Source: Haloarchaeobius iranensis
GTDB taxonomy: Archaea; Halobacteriota; Halobacteria; Halobacteriales; Natrialbaceae
Length of the DNA: 64,000 nucleotides
Direction of reading: 5' to 3'
Assembly (NCBI RefSeq): GCF_900103505.1
Contig: NZ_FNIA01000004.1
Location: forward strand, 62,001 to 126,000
In this document: piece by piece, positions 28,938-37,280 of the stretch
How the letters are laid out: every line of letters starts with the position of its first letter
Position numbering within the stretch: position 1 is the stretch's first letter
Made by a program: the position numbers and the translations under genes
The notes under the pieces: generated by a model
The model's input: only the letters and a program-made list of their open reading frames with translations
Databases searched by the model: none
What the model was told of the DNA's origin: nothing

Positions 28938-30357
28938 CCTGAACCGCCGGCTGTTCGTCGAGATGCTCCGCGAGGAGTGGCGGCTCCACAGCGAACTGTT
29001 CGGGGGCAGCCGGTTCGCCGGCTTCCCCGTGTTCGTCGCGCTGCTGACCGCGGGGGCGGTGTCGCTGCTCACTACCACCGGCACGGATATCACCGCGATA
29101 CTCGCCGGCGTCCACGGGCTCGCGCTCTTCTTCGGCCTGCGCACCGGCTCGACCGGATTCGTCGGCCAGGACGCGATGCGTGACGTGCTCGGCGACGTGA
29201 CGATGCTGGTGTTCAGTGCCCGCACGCTGCCGGTCTCCCAGCGCCGGCTCCTGAGCGTGTTCCTGCTGAAGGACGCGGTGTACTACGCCGTGCTGTTCCT
29301 GTTCCCCATCGCGGTCGGCTTCACGCCGGCCGTCGTCTCGGGCGACCTGGCCGCGCTCGCGATTCCCACGGCGTGGGCGACCACGACCGCGATGTTCCTG
29401 CTCGGCGTGACCATCACCTTCGCCGCCATCGGCCTCTCGACGCGCGGGACGTCCGGCCGACTCCTCCTGCTCGGTCTCGCCGCCGGTGCGGGACTGGCCT
29501 TCGTCTCCGGCGTCGACTTCGTCCGGTTCACGCCGTACGGGCTGTTCGACGGGGCGACCCTTCCGGAGGTCGTCGTCGCCCTCGCGCCGATTCCGCTGCT
29601 CGCGGCCGCCGGCATCGCCGTCTACGACACCGGCTACGAGCGCGCCGCCCGGACCGCCGGCCGGACGTTCCCGCGCTGGCAGGCCCGGCTCCCGTTCGAC
29701 GCCGACGGCCTGACCGTCAAGACGTTGCTGGACGTGCAGCGGTCCAGCGGCGGCCTCGGCAAGGTGCTGTTCTCCGGCGGTATCCTCTTTGCGGTGAGCT
29801 GGCTGCTCATCGACCTCGCCGAGACCATCACCGGGCTCGAACCGTCGACCGGCGTCTCGTTCGGGGCCATCCTCGCGCTCTCGGCCTTCACCACCTACAA
29901 CTGGATCACGATGTACGACGACGTTGCCAGCTACCAGCTCTATCCGGTGTCGGTCGCCGACGTGGTCCGGGCGAAGTTCCGGGCGTTCCTCGTGCTCGGC
30001 ATCCCGACCTGCGTCGGCTACTTCCTCCTCGCGGTCGTCTGGCAGGGTGCACGGCTTCCGGAGGCGGTCGTCGGGCTCGTGCTGCTGGTCGGGCTCGCAC
30101 TCTACCTGTTCGGCGTGACCGTCGCGCTGGCGGGCTTCGACCCGAACGAGTTCCTGTTCGACACGGTGCTGTTCGCCGGGTTCGGGGTCGCACTCGCCGT
30201 CGTCCTCGTCCCCATCCTCATCGTGGGGCTGGTGCTCGCACCCGTCTCGACCGAACTGCTGGTCGCACTCGGCGTCGGCGGTGTCCTCGTCGGCGGTATC
30301 GGCATCGCCCTCTACCGACGCTCGGTGCCGAAGTGGGAGCGCCACTACCGGCGCTGA
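28930..30357 (+). CDS. ABC transporter permease
   Basis: A 475-residue polytopic protein with roughly ten to twelve membrane helices, for example YAVLFLFPIAVGFTPAVV, WATTTAMFLLGVTITFAAI and VALAVVLVPILIVGLVLAP. It has no recognised substrate-binding domain. The ATG at 28930 lies inside the last codons of the ATPase gene, which makes it that subunit's membrane partner. A cytoplasmic domain between residues 230 and 265 (RTAGRTFPRWQARLPFD) may contact the ATPase. Together they look like an exporter; the substrate cannot be told. Confidence 0.88.
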   Translation: MTSLNRRLFVEMLREEWRLHSELFGGSRFAGFPVFVALLTAGAVSLLTTTGTDITAILAGVHGLALFFGLRTGSTGFVGQDAMRDVLGDVTMLVFSARTLPVSQRRLLSVFLLKDAVYYAVLFLFPIAVGFTPAVVSGDLAALAIPTAWATTTAMFLLGVTITFAAIGLSTRGTSGRLLLLGLAAGAGLAFVSGVDFVRFTPYGLFDGATLPEVVVALAPIPLLAAAGIAVYDTGYERAARTAGRTFPRWQARLPFDADGLTVKTLLDVQRSSGGLGKVLFSGGILFAVSWLLIDLAETITGLEPSTGVSFGAILALSAFTTYNWITMYDDVASYQLYPVSVADVVRAKFRAFLVLGIPTCVGYFLLAVVWQGARLPEAVVGLVLLVGLALYLFGVTVALAGFDPNEFLFDTVLFAGFGVALAVVLVPILIVGLVLAPVSTELLVALGVGGVLVGGIGIALYRRSVPKWERHYRR

Positions 30358-30429
30358 CCCGGTTACAGTGGCGTCACCTGCGTCGTTTGGAGGCAGGTAT
30401 ATTCGTCTTCGTGGACTACACCGGATACC

Positions 30430-31050
30430 ATGGGAGACGACCAGATTCCGGTCACGGCCGAGGCACCGGACAGTCCGTTCCGCACCACCGGCACCGACCA
30501 CATGACCATCATCGGGAGCAACGAGGAGGACACCGTGGCGTTCTACCGCGACCTGCTCGGGATGCCACTCGTGCTCCGACAGCCGAACCTCGACGACCCG
30601 TCACAGACGCACCTGTTCTTCGACACGGGCGACGGGCGCATCCTCACGTTCTTCGTGAGCGACGACCGCCCGTCGAACGCCGGCCCGCAGCGGACCGGCG
30701 TCGGCGGCGTCCACCACCTCGCGTTCAGCGTCGCGCCCGACCGGTTCCAGGAGATGGTCGACGCCATCGAGGCGGACGGCCGCGGCTACAACATCTTCGA
30801 CCGGGGCATCTTCCACTCGCTGTACACCACCGACAACAACGGGCTCGTCATCGAACTCGCCACCGACAAGTACGAGTTCCCCGACGAGCGGCGGGCCGAG
30901 GTGCTGGCGACGACCCAGCGCATCCGCGAGGCGGACGGTGCGGAGTACGCACAGGACGAGCACATGGCGGCCGCGCTCGAGGAGCTCGGCATCGAGGTCG
31001 AGAAGCACGACCTCCCCGACGCAGACAGCGGGGTCGGGGGCGTCTCGTAA
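30430..31050 (+). CDS. VOC (glyoxalase/extradiol dioxygenase) superfamily protein
   Basis: A 206-residue protein with paired betaalphabetabetabeta modules. TTGTDHMTIIGSNEEDTVAFYRDLLGMPLV holds the first metal His, GGVHHLAFSV the second, and GLVIELA the Glu ligand at the end of the second module. About 55 C-terminal residues form an acidic helical tail. The family includes glyoxalases, dioxygenases and fosfomycin-resistance enzymes; haloarchaeal relatives are often called ring-cleaving dioxygenases without proof. The ATG at 30430 follows GTATATTCG at about 30397-30405, a likely TATA box. Confidence 0.87.
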   Translation: MGDDQIPVTAEAPDSPFRTTGTDHMTIIGSNEEDTVAFYRDLLGMPLVLRQPNLDDPSQTHLFFDTGDGRILTFFVSDDRPSNAGPQRTGVGGVHHLAFSVAPDRFQEMVDAIEADGRGYNIFDRGIFHSLYTTDNNGLVIELATDKYEFPDERRAEVLATTQRIREADGAEYAQDEHMAAALEELGIEVEKHDLPDADSGVGGVS

Positions 31051-31106
31051 CCAACCCGTGCAAATCACCCCCCAAAGATAAGCCACCCACGGGTGTAGCG
31101 GTGGGT

Positions 31107-31505
31107 ATGTACGAGGTACTGCTGGCACTCGACACGGCGGAAGAGCGCGCACGTTCCCAGGCTGAGGCGGTCGTCGACCTTCCGGACGCTCCGGACTCCG
31201 TCCGCGTCACTATCTTCCACGTCTTCCGGGACAACCCCGAGGGGGCGTCCGTGACCCAGCTCGCCACGGTCCACGCGGTCCGTGACGTGCTCGACGAAGC
31301 CGGTATCGACTACTCGCTCTCGGAGTCCAGCGGGGACCCCGCCCCGGAGATTCTCGACGAGGCGGCCGACAGGGACGTCGACTGCATCTGTGTGAGCGGC
31401 CGCCGGCGCTCGCCCGCCGGAAAGGCCCTGTTCGGCTCGACGACGCAGGGCATCATCCTCGACGCGGACCGTCCGGTTCTCGTCGCGCCGCCGCAGAACA
31501 AGTAA
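31107..31505 (+). CDS. Universal stress protein (UspA) family
   Basis: A 132-residue Usp beginning MYEVLLALDTAEERARSQAE. The C-terminal SGRRRSPAGKALFGSTTQGI fits the nucleotide-binding loop and is close to that of the Usp at 4641. The frame is open far upstream because of the GC-rich shadow of the permease gene, but the ATG at 31107 starts the conserved strand and AAAGATAAG at about 31074-31082 is a well-placed TATA box. It follows the VOC gene by 57 bases with its own promoter. Confidence 0.9.
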   Translation: MYEVLLALDTAEERARSQAEAVVDLPDAPDSVRVTIFHVFRDNPEGASVTQLATVHAVRDVLDEAGIDYSLSESSGDPAPEILDEAADRDVDCICVSGRRRSPAGKALFGSTTQGIILDADRPVLVAPPQNK

Positions 31506-31598
31506 CGAGCAGCTCCGACCCCGTTTCTCGACGGAATCTCAGCCCCATCGACATCTCTGTCCGATAGACTAAAATGAATGCAGTGTCCTGTGAAATAT

Positions 31599-33401
31599 AT
31601 GTCTGGGCAACGTTCACGTCCGTCGGGTGCTGCGACGGGTGACGGGGGCTCGCCGACCGTCGTCAGGACGGACGCGGTGCGCGTGGCAAAGCGCCTCTCC
31701 GACGACGCGGCGGCCATCCCGGTCGTCAGGTACGAGATCGAGTCGAACGCCGACACCGCCGTCGCGGTCTCCCTCCGGGACACGATGCCCCCGGGTATCG
31801 AGTCCGACGACGTGGGCTTCCACGCCGACTACGAGGCCGACCAGTGGCAGAAGACGAGCGAAGGGGTGGAGTTCCGCTGCTCGCTCGCCCCGAACGACCG
31901 GGTCGAGACGGTGGTCGGCCTCCGCACCGCGTCCGTCCCCGACCCGGCCGCGTTCGCGAGCGAGCCCGAGCTCACGGTCCTCGGCGGGGACGGAGCCAGC
32001 CGGTCCGCCTCGAACGCCGACGAGGACACCGACGCACCGTCTGGTCCCGAGGGGCCGACTCTCGACGACGAACCGGCGGACTGGGAGCGCGATATGGACC
32101 TCTCGTCCATCGAGCAGTCGTTCGCCGGTCGAGATACCGCCAGCCGGAGCGACGACGACACCGCGTCCGCCGCGCCCGCCGACGACGCGTCCGACGAGGT
32201 CGACGGCGACCCCCCGACACTCGACCTCGAAGAGCCCGCGGGCGCGGCACCCGCGAACGACGACCCGAACTCGGGCGACACGCCGACCGACAGCTCGAGC
32301 GAGGCCGACGGCGACAGCGAGCCACCCGCAGCGGACCGGCGGCTCGACGCCGAGGACGACGTGGTCGGCGCGCTCGTCGCGGCCTTTCGGAACGACCGCG
32401 TCGACGAGGCCGACCGCGAACTGCTCCGCAACGAGCTGAACCTCGAGCTCGCCGATTCGACCTCCTCCTTCGTCGACCACCTGCAGTCCCGGGCGAAGCG
32501 CAAGCGGGACCAGCTCACCGCGGAGCTGGACGGACTCGAGGAGAGCATCACCGACCTCTACGGGTTGAAGGCCGACGCGAGCACCGTCTCGACCGTCCAG
32601 GAACGCCTCGACGCGCTCCAGCGGACCGCCGCCGAAGCCGAGCGCGTCCAGGCGCTCGCGGCGTCGCTGCGCGACCTCGACGACCGCGCCGCCTCGGAGT
32701 CAGCGGTCGGCGAACTGGCCGACAGACTCGACCACCTCGCGGACGACGCCGCCCGGGCCGACGACCTAGAGCGTGTCGCCCGGGCCGCCCGCGAACTGGA
32801 GGAGCGCAAGGCCGAGGCGCGGACGGTCGCGGCGCTAGAGCGCTCGCTGGCGACCGACCTCGAAGCAGTCCGGACGGGCCTGGAGTCCGACATCGAGACG
32901 ACGGGGACCGAGCTCGACGCCCGCATCGACGATGTCGTGGAGGCCCACGCCACCGTCTCGGAGCTGAACGAGCTCGAGGGGCGGGTCGCGAAGCTGCGCG
33001 AGCGCGTCACAGCGCTCGAGGAGTCCGCCGCGGCCGCGGCGGACCTGCAGGACGCCGAAGAGCGCCTCGACACCGCCATCTCGACGCTCGCGGACGAGGT
33101 GGAGGCGCTCGACGAGCGCGCGGCGGCCGCGGACGACCTCGGCGCGGTCGAGGAGACGCTCCGGGCGGAGTACGTCACCGAAGCGGACGTCGAGGGCGTC
33201 GTGGCGGCGCGGCTGGATCAGGGCGTCGGGCGCTTCCTCGCCCTCGCACTCGGGAGCGGCGCGCTCATCTCGAGTGTCTCGGTGGGGGCGACGACCAGCC
33301 CGACCGCGGGGGGTGCCGTCGCCGCCGTCGGCGTGGCACTGCTCGGCGTCTGGTGGTACCTCGGGCGACGCCGAACCGACCCCGAGAGCGTCGGCGTCTG
33401 A
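31599..33401 (+). CDS. Coiled-coil protein with C-terminal membrane anchor
   Basis: About 600 residues. Residues 1-130 form a beta-rich head (VPVVRYEIESNADTAVAVSLRDT, then ALAPNDR-type strands); 130-250 is an acidic disordered linker; about 260-530 is a long coiled coil with heptads (RERVTALEESAAAAADLQDAEERL). Two hydrophobic segments near the end (RFLALALGSGALISSVSVG and AVAAVGVALLGVWWYLG) anchor it, with a short cytoplasmic tail. No enzyme domain is seen. The ATG at 31599 has CTAAAATG at 31568-31575, 24-31 bases upstream; an alternative ATG at 31578 would be inside the promoter spacing. Structural or tethering role possible. Confidence 0.8.
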   Translation: MSGQRSRPSGAATGDGGSPTVVRTDAVRVAKRLSDDAAAIPVVRYEIESNADTAVAVSLRDTMPPGIESDDVGFHADYEADQWQKTSEGVEFRCSLAPNDRVETVVGLRTASVPDPAAFASEPELTVLGGDGASRSASNADEDTDAPSGPEGPTLDDEPADWERDMDLSSIEQSFAGRDTASRSDDDTASAAPADDASDEVDGDPPTLDLEEPAGAAPANDDPNSGDTPTDSSSEADGDSEPPAADRRLDAEDDVVGALVAAFRNDRVDEADRELLRNELNLELADSTSSFVDHLQSRAKRKRDQLTAELDGLEESITDLYGLKADASTVSTVQERLDALQRTAAEAERVQALAASLRDLDDRAASESAVGELADRLDHLADDAARADDLERVARAARELEERKAEARTVAALERSLATDLEAVRTGLESDIETTGTELDARIDDVVEAHATVSELNELEGRVAKLRERVTALEESAAAAADLQDAEERLDTAISTLADEVEALDERAAAADDLGAVEETLRAEYVTEADVEGVVAARLDQGVGRFLALALGSGALISSVSVGATTSPTAGGAVAAVGVALLGVWWYLGRRRTDPESVGV

Positions 33402-33409
33402 GACTGGCG

Positions 33410-33452
33410 GAGGGCCGAGCGTCGGCGGGTTGAGGGCCGAGCGTCGGCGGGT
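33410..33452. repeat. Perfect 21-bp tandem duplication
   Basis: GAGGGCCGAGCGTCGGCGGG plus T occurs at 33410-33430 and again at 33432-33452, identical and one base apart. A related GAGCGTCGGCG lies in the last codons of the coiled-coil gene at about 33385-33396, so the array may have arisen from the gene's 3' end. It lies between two convergent genes. Confidence 0.8.
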
Positions 33453-33491
33453 GGTCATCCCGGGTCCGCTCCGCGGGAGTCGTCCCCGTGT

Positions 33492-34271
33492 TCAGGCACG
33501 CTGCAGGTCGATGCACGGCTCGAACCCACCGCCGACGACCGTCTCGGCGTCGACCGCACGCTGCTCGTACGCGTCCCGTTCTCGGTCGGCGAGTGACTCC
33601 CACTGGTCCGAGAGCCGGCGCGTCGCCGTCGAGAGCGGGCCGCGTTCGTCGGCGACGAGCGCCTCGTTGAGCGCGACCGCGACCGCGGCAGGTGTCGAGC
33701 GAGCGAGACAGGCGTCAGCGGCGGCGTCGGCGTTGACGCTCTCGCCCGTCGGTCCCTCCACGGCGACCCGCTCGCGAAGCTGGTCGCTGAACCAGACCTC
33801 GCGCCCGGTGAGCGGGAGTCGCTCGACGGCGACGCGGGGGTCACCGGTCCAGGCGGGGAACTGCGGTGCGCGACGGTAGGCGTCGCCGAAGCCGCCGATT
33901 CTGTCCGTGCAGTCCGTACTGAGCAGGTCGTAGCAGGGCTCGCAGACGGCGACGAGGGTGCGGAGGGCCCAACTGTCCTGGTCCTCGTCGGCGACGCTGA
34001 ACAGGTACGCGACCTCGGCGTCGCCGTCGCTCCCGGTGTCGACCCGTGCGGCACAGCGACCGCACCGGTGGCCGTAGAACGCGACGACAGCGCGGCGACG
34101 GGCGCCGAAGTCCGGGGGTGCGTCGCGGCGGCCGGTGTCGGGGTCGACGACGCCGTCGTCGTGCGCCGGGTCCACGTCGAACCGGTGGTAGCAGTAGCTG
34201 CGGTCGTCGACGAGGTACGCGAGGTTGTATGGGGCGTGCTGGGCGTCCGTCTCGAAGGTGAACTCGGTCAT
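33492..34271 (-). CDS. HNH-like zinc-binding protein, possibly degenerate
   Basis: A 259-residue protein. FYGHRCGRCAARV and LVAVCEPCYDLLSTD give two CxxC pairs about 45 residues apart, the frame of the zinc-structured HNH endonuclease core. The expected first His of HNH is not visible: the region between reads EVAYLFSVADEDQDSWALRTL. The remaining 150 residues are helical and unassigned, ending EPCIDLQRA. The frame is open to 34364 but MTEFTFETDAQHAPYN at 34271 is the natural start. Could be an inactive nuclease or simply a zinc-binding protein. Convergent with the coiled-coil gene. Confidence 0.7.
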   Translation of the reverse strand: MTEFTFETDAQHAPYNLAYLVDDRSYCYHRFDVDPAHDDGVVDPDTGRRDAPPDFGARRRAVVAFYGHRCGRCAARVDTGSDGDAEVAYLFSVADEDQDSWALRTLVAVCEPCYDLLSTDCTDRIGGFGDAYRRAPQFPAWTGDPRVAVERLPLTGREVWFSDQLRERVAVEGPTGESVNADAAADACLARSTPAAVAVALNEALVADERGPLSTATRRLSDQWESLADRERDAYEQRAVDAETVVGGGFEPCIDLQRA

Positions 34272-34401
34272 GGGTTCGTGGAGTCGGCTCTGGCGGTCGA
34301 ACGGCGGTGCCTCCACACGTGGTCGCCTGGCAGCAGCCGCGACGGCGTGCTGACAGTGGAGCAACGTGCTGCCGGGCGTCGGGGGCCGGCGTGACGGGGC
34401 C

Positions 34402-34515
34402 TCAGCGAGAAAGCGGCGTACCCGTCACCGTGGTCGACGGCTTGTCGCCGTGTGCGGCGTACCGGTGGTCGCCACCGGTACGGGACTCGTTCCGCACGAC
34501 GAGAGTACGCGTCAT
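34402..34515 (-). CDS. Small 37-residue leaderless protein
   Basis: An ATG at 34515 opens 37 codons ending TGA at 34402: MTRTLVVRNESRTGGDHRYA, then AHGDKPSTTVTGTPLSR. A strong TATA box, AATTTTAATA on the minus strand at 34541-34550, is 26-35 bases upstream, ideal for a leaderless haloarchaeal transcript, and the codons look typical. No known family is recognised. The middle of the gene coincides with a perfect hairpin at 34458-34482. A longer reading from an ATG at 34531 in another frame is less likely because the TATA spacing would be too short. Confidence 0.5.
   Translation of the reverse strand: MTRTLVVRNESRTGGDHRYAAHGDKPSTTVTGTPLSR
34458..34482. repeat. Perfect inverted repeat (11-bp arms, 3-base loop)
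   Basis: CGTACCGGTGG at 34458-34468, TCG loop, then the exact reverse complement CCACCGGTACG at 34472-34482. It lies within the 37-codon gene. As RNA it would form a very stable hairpin, and as DNA it is a dyad that a dimeric protein could bind. No T-run follows, so a terminator is unlikely. Confidence 0.85.
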
Positions 34516-34680
34516 GTACCTCGATAGTCATGCTATGGGGTATTAAAATTTTCCATCGTCGAGTTATACCGCTTATAACTGGTGCTGCTCCGATTCTGTC
34601 TCCGATTATCCAATGAACACCCAATCCGTTCCGAGTTCAGTGGCGTCGCCCCGGACCGGCGTAAGAAACAAGTAAATCGT

Positions 34681-34695
34681 GGTACAGTTTGTACC
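34681..34695. promoter_or_regulatory. Perfect palindrome at the thiolase transcription start
   Basis: GGTACA-GTT-TGTACC, a perfect 6+3+6 dyad, ends one base before the ATG at 34697. The likely TATA box (AACAAGTAAATCG) lies just upstream at about 34667-34679. With leaderless transcription the dyad covers the space between TATA box and start, so a protein bound here would block initiation. A repressor operator for fatty-acid or acyl-CoA metabolism is a plausible inference. Confidence 0.6.
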
Positions 34696-34696
34696 G

Positions 34697-35893
34697 ATGA
34701 ACGAGCCAGTCATCGTGGACGCGGTGCGGACACCGTTCGGGAAGCGCGACGGTGCGTTCCAAGACACCCACCCGCAGGACCTCGCGGCAGCACCGCTCCG
34801 TGCGCTGGAGGAACGCAACGGCTTCGACCCCGCGGTCGTCGACGACGTCGTCTACGGCTGCGTCACCCCGAAGGGCGACCAGGGGTCGAACATCGCTCGC
34901 ATCGCACCGCTCGTGGCGGGCTGGGGCGAAGAGATACCCGGAGATGCCGGCCCCGGTGCGTCCTACGAGGGCCGCCATGGCCCGCCTGGCGTACAGCTCA
35001 ACCGGATGTGCGGCTCGGGGCAGCAGGCCATCAACTTCGCGGCCGGGCAGGTCGCCGCGGGCTTCCAGGACGTGGTCGTCGCCGGCGGCGTCGAGCACAT
35101 GACCCGCGAGCCGATGGGGTCGGACGGGGGCTCGATGGCCGACACCTACGGCGAGCACTACTCCGAACCCGTCCCGCAGGGCGAGTCCGCCGAGCGCATC
35201 GCCGAGACGTGGGGCTTCGACCGCGACGACCTCGACGAGCTCGCCGTGGACTCCCAGCGACGCTGGGGCGAGGCGTGGGAGGCAGGCCGCTACGACTCCC
35301 AGGTCGTCCCGGTCGAGACGACGCTCGACGGCGAGCCCATCACGGTCGAGCGCGACGGGCACGCAAGACCAGGCACCGACATGGAGACCCTGGCCGACCT
35401 TCCGCTCGCGTTCCGCGAGGAGGGCGAGGGCGTCATCCACGCCGGCAACAGCTCCGGCATCGTCGACGGCGCGGCCGCCACGCTCGTCTGCTCGCGCGAG
35501 GTCGCCGAGGCCAACGGCTGGGAGCCGATGGCCCGCATCGTCGCCCAGGAGGTCGTCGGCGTCGACCCCGTGATGATGCTCACCGGCCCCATCCCGGCCA
35601 CCCGGCAGCTCCTCGATTCTGCGAACGTGACGGTCGACGACATCGACCTCTTCGAGGTGAACGAGGCGTTCGCGAGCGTCGTCGCCGCGTGGCTCGAGGA
35701 GACGGGCGCACCGTGGGAGCGAACGAACGTCAACGGCGGCGCCATCGCCCACGGGCACCCGCTCGGTGCGACCGGGGCGGCTCTCGTGACGAAGCTGGTC
35801 CACGAACTCGAACGGACCGGTGCGGAGACGGCCCTCTCGACGATGTGCATCGGCTTCGGGCAGGGTATCGCGACGCTCATCGAGCGCGAATAG
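34697..35893 (+). CDS. Thiolase (acetyl-CoA C-acyltransferase)
   Basis: A 398-residue thiolase. The nucleophile Cys105 lies in NRMCGSGQQA; near the C-terminus NGGAIAHGHPLGATGA supplies the catalytic His, and TMCIGFGQG the second Cys in CxG. It opens MNEPVIVDAVRTPFGKRDG. It catalyses thiolytic cleavage of 3-ketoacyl-CoA or condensation of acetyl-CoA units; in haloarchaea such genes serve beta-oxidation or PHA/isoprenoid precursor supply. An insertion around residues 82-96 (GDAGPGASYEGRHG) precedes the active site. It has its own promoter with a palindromic operator candidate and is convergent with the aIF2beta-like gene. Confidence 0.94.
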   Translation: MNEPVIVDAVRTPFGKRDGAFQDTHPQDLAAAPLRALEERNGFDPAVVDDVVYGCVTPKGDQGSNIARIAPLVAGWGEEIPGDAGPGASYEGRHGPPGVQLNRMCGSGQQAINFAAGQVAAGFQDVVVAGGVEHMTREPMGSDGGSMADTYGEHYSEPVPQGESAERIAETWGFDRDDLDELAVDSQRRWGEAWEAGRYDSQVVPVETTLDGEPITVERDGHARPGTDMETLADLPLAFREEGEGVIHAGNSSGIVDGAAATLVCSREVAEANGWEPMARIVAQEVVGVDPVMMLTGPIPATRQLLDSANVTVDDIDLFEVNEAFASVVAAWLEETGAPWERTNVNGGAIAHGHPLGATGAALVTKLVHELERTGAETALSTMCIGFGQGIATLIERE

Positions 35894-35931
35894 GGGATTC
35901 GCTCGGCGGTCGGTCAGCCGAGGGTGCTCGT

Positions 35932-35984
35932 TTTCGAGTGCGCCCTCCGCGCGAAGCGACCGCTGGCGGTTGGCGTGCTCGAAA
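35932..35984. terminator. Hairpin between convergent genes
   Basis: TTTCGAGTGCGCC at 35932-35944 pairs with GGCGTGCTCGAAA at 35972-35984 (11 of 13 positions), enclosing a GC-rich loop that can form further stems. It lies between the ends of the thiolase and aIF2beta-TRAM genes. It may act as a bidirectional terminator or mRNA end stabiliser; archaeal termination depends mostly on T-runs, so this is tentative. Confidence 0.35.
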
Positions 35985-36000
35985 GAGAAGAACCGCCGAA

Positions 36001-36615
36001 TCAGGCGAGTCGGGCGAACGCGAGCGTGCCGGAGATGTTCTTGATGTAGATCTGGACCACGTCGCCCTCCTGCGCGCCGGGCACGAAGATGGTGTACTTG
36101 CCCTTCTCGGCTACACCGTCGCCCTTGCGGCCGGTGCCGGTGATCTTGACCTCGTAGGTACGCCCCTCCTCGACCTCGTCGGGGTTGACGTCGGCGCTGC
36201 TCGGGGACTTGCTCTTCGAGACGGGCTGGAAGGCACCACAGGCCTCACAGCGCAGCATGTCGACGCCGTCCTCGGTCACGAGGCGCGTGTCGGGGAGGCC
36301 GCACTCGCCGCAGGTGACGTACTCGTCGATGTACTGCTGGATGGCCGCGTCGAAGTCCGAGACGGAGAACGAACCGTTGTAGCGGGCGCGGTTGCCGTCG
36401 AACTGACCGTTGGTACCGAGCTCCCGCTGGATGGTCCGGTGGAGGTGCTGGGAGTCCCGCGAGAGGGCGTCGGCGATGGCCTGGAGGTTGGTGAGTCGTG
36501 TGAACGCGCCGTCGGTCTCGCCCGCGGGGTCGGGAACGGAGAGGCGGCTGCCCGCGTCCTGCGGTCTGTCGGGGAGGTCGGCGTGTGCTCGGTCGAGAAG
36601 TGCCTCGTATTCCAT
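36001..36615 (-). CDS. Translation initiation factor IF-2 subunit beta, TRAM-domain fusion
   Basis: A 204-residue protein. Residues 1-100 are the aIF2beta core (MEYEALLDRAHADLPDR; LQAIADALSRDSQHLHRTIQRELGTNGQFDG), then a zinc ribbon CGECG...CEACG near 105-130, then a C-terminal TRAM domain (GRTYEVKITGTGRKGDGVAEKGKYTIFVPGA ending in AFARLA). aIF2beta is part of the initiator-tRNA-binding aIF2 complex; TRAM binds RNA. This fused form is a haloarchaeal variant, and such genomes usually carry a second, plain aIF2beta. TATA-like GGTTGAAACG is 25-35 bases upstream. Confidence 0.92.
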   Translation of the reverse strand: MEYEALLDRAHADLPDRPQDAGSRLSVPDPAGETDGAFTRLTNLQAIADALSRDSQHLHRTIQRELGTNGQFDGNRARYNGSFSVSDFDAAIQQYIDEYVTCGECGLPDTRLVTEDGVDMLRCEACGAFQPVSKSKSPSSADVNPDEVEEGRTYEVKITGTGRKGDGVAEKGKYTIFVPGAQEGDVVQIYIKNISGTLAFARLA

Positions 36616-36719
36616 ATACGCTGGAGGTGATGGGCGCGTTTCAACCTTCGGATACTGCTGTCGGCGGCCGTCGGGCGGTTCGCGGATGGCTGGCGGGTGG
36701 TGAGAGGGTTCGTGGCGAT

Positions 36720-37166
36720 CTACTCGCGGTGTTCGACGGCGACGTCCGTCGACTCGCCATCGGGGAGCCCGTGGAGCAGGTCGACACCGGTGACCCGGTC
36801 TGAGAACGTGACCCGGGTCTCGTAGGTGCAGACGGGCTGGTCGTCGCAGTGCTCGCAGCTGGTGGTGGTTCCACGCGGGCGAACCGGCATGACCTCCACG
36901 ACGGCCTTCCCGCGCTCGCGCTCGGCGTTCGAGGTGAACACGTTCACGTTCACCGCGTCGCACCGGGTGTGCAACAGGAGGTCGCCCGTGACGACGACTG
37001 CGTCCCGACCGTCGAAGCGGACCGACCCCTCGGTTTCGGCTCCGTCGATGCACCGGTGCTCGGTCACAGTCGTCTCCGCCCCCTCGACAGCGAAGTCGCT
37101 CCCGAGCAGACAGCCCGCCAGTGGGAGCGTTCCACAGGCAGCTGACAGGACCTGGCGGCGCTCCAT
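36720..37166 (-). CDS. Small predicted lipoprotein
   Basis: A 148-residue secreted protein. MERRQVLSAACGTLPLAGCLLGS is a Tat-like lipoprotein signal (RRQVL) with lipobox LAGC, so the mature protein should be anchored to the outer face of the membrane. The mature part is a beta-rich domain with four further cysteines (HRCIDG, HTRCDAV, CEHCDDQPVC), likely disulfides or metal ligands. Function unknown. The frame opens at 37187, but the signal peptide clearly begins at 37166. Confidence 0.8.
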   Translation of the reverse strand: MERRQVLSAACGTLPLAGCLLGSDFAVEGAETTVTEHRCIDGAETEGSVRFDGRDAVVVTGDLLLHTRCDAVNVNVFTSNAERERGKAVVEVMPVRPRGTTTSCEHCDDQPVCTYETRVTFSDRVTGVDLLHGLPDGESTDVAVEHRE

Positions 37167-37280
37167 AGCCGGGTATCTGTCCCACAAGTAATCAAACCCG
37201 TCACTCTCCGTCGAACTGGAACAGTGTCGGGCCGTCCCGCGCCAACAGGTGCTTTACCGACGGAGACCGATACACCGGGC

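Noticed and set aside
29373-31505. A 710-residue plus-strand frame covering the permease and VOC genes
   Set aside because: Most of it is an Arg-rich shadow of the permease. Only its last 132 codons, from 31107, are real (UspA).
35932-35984. Intrinsic terminator of bacterial type
   Set aside because: The hairpin is real but has no U-run, so I keep it only as a tentative terminator with low confidence.
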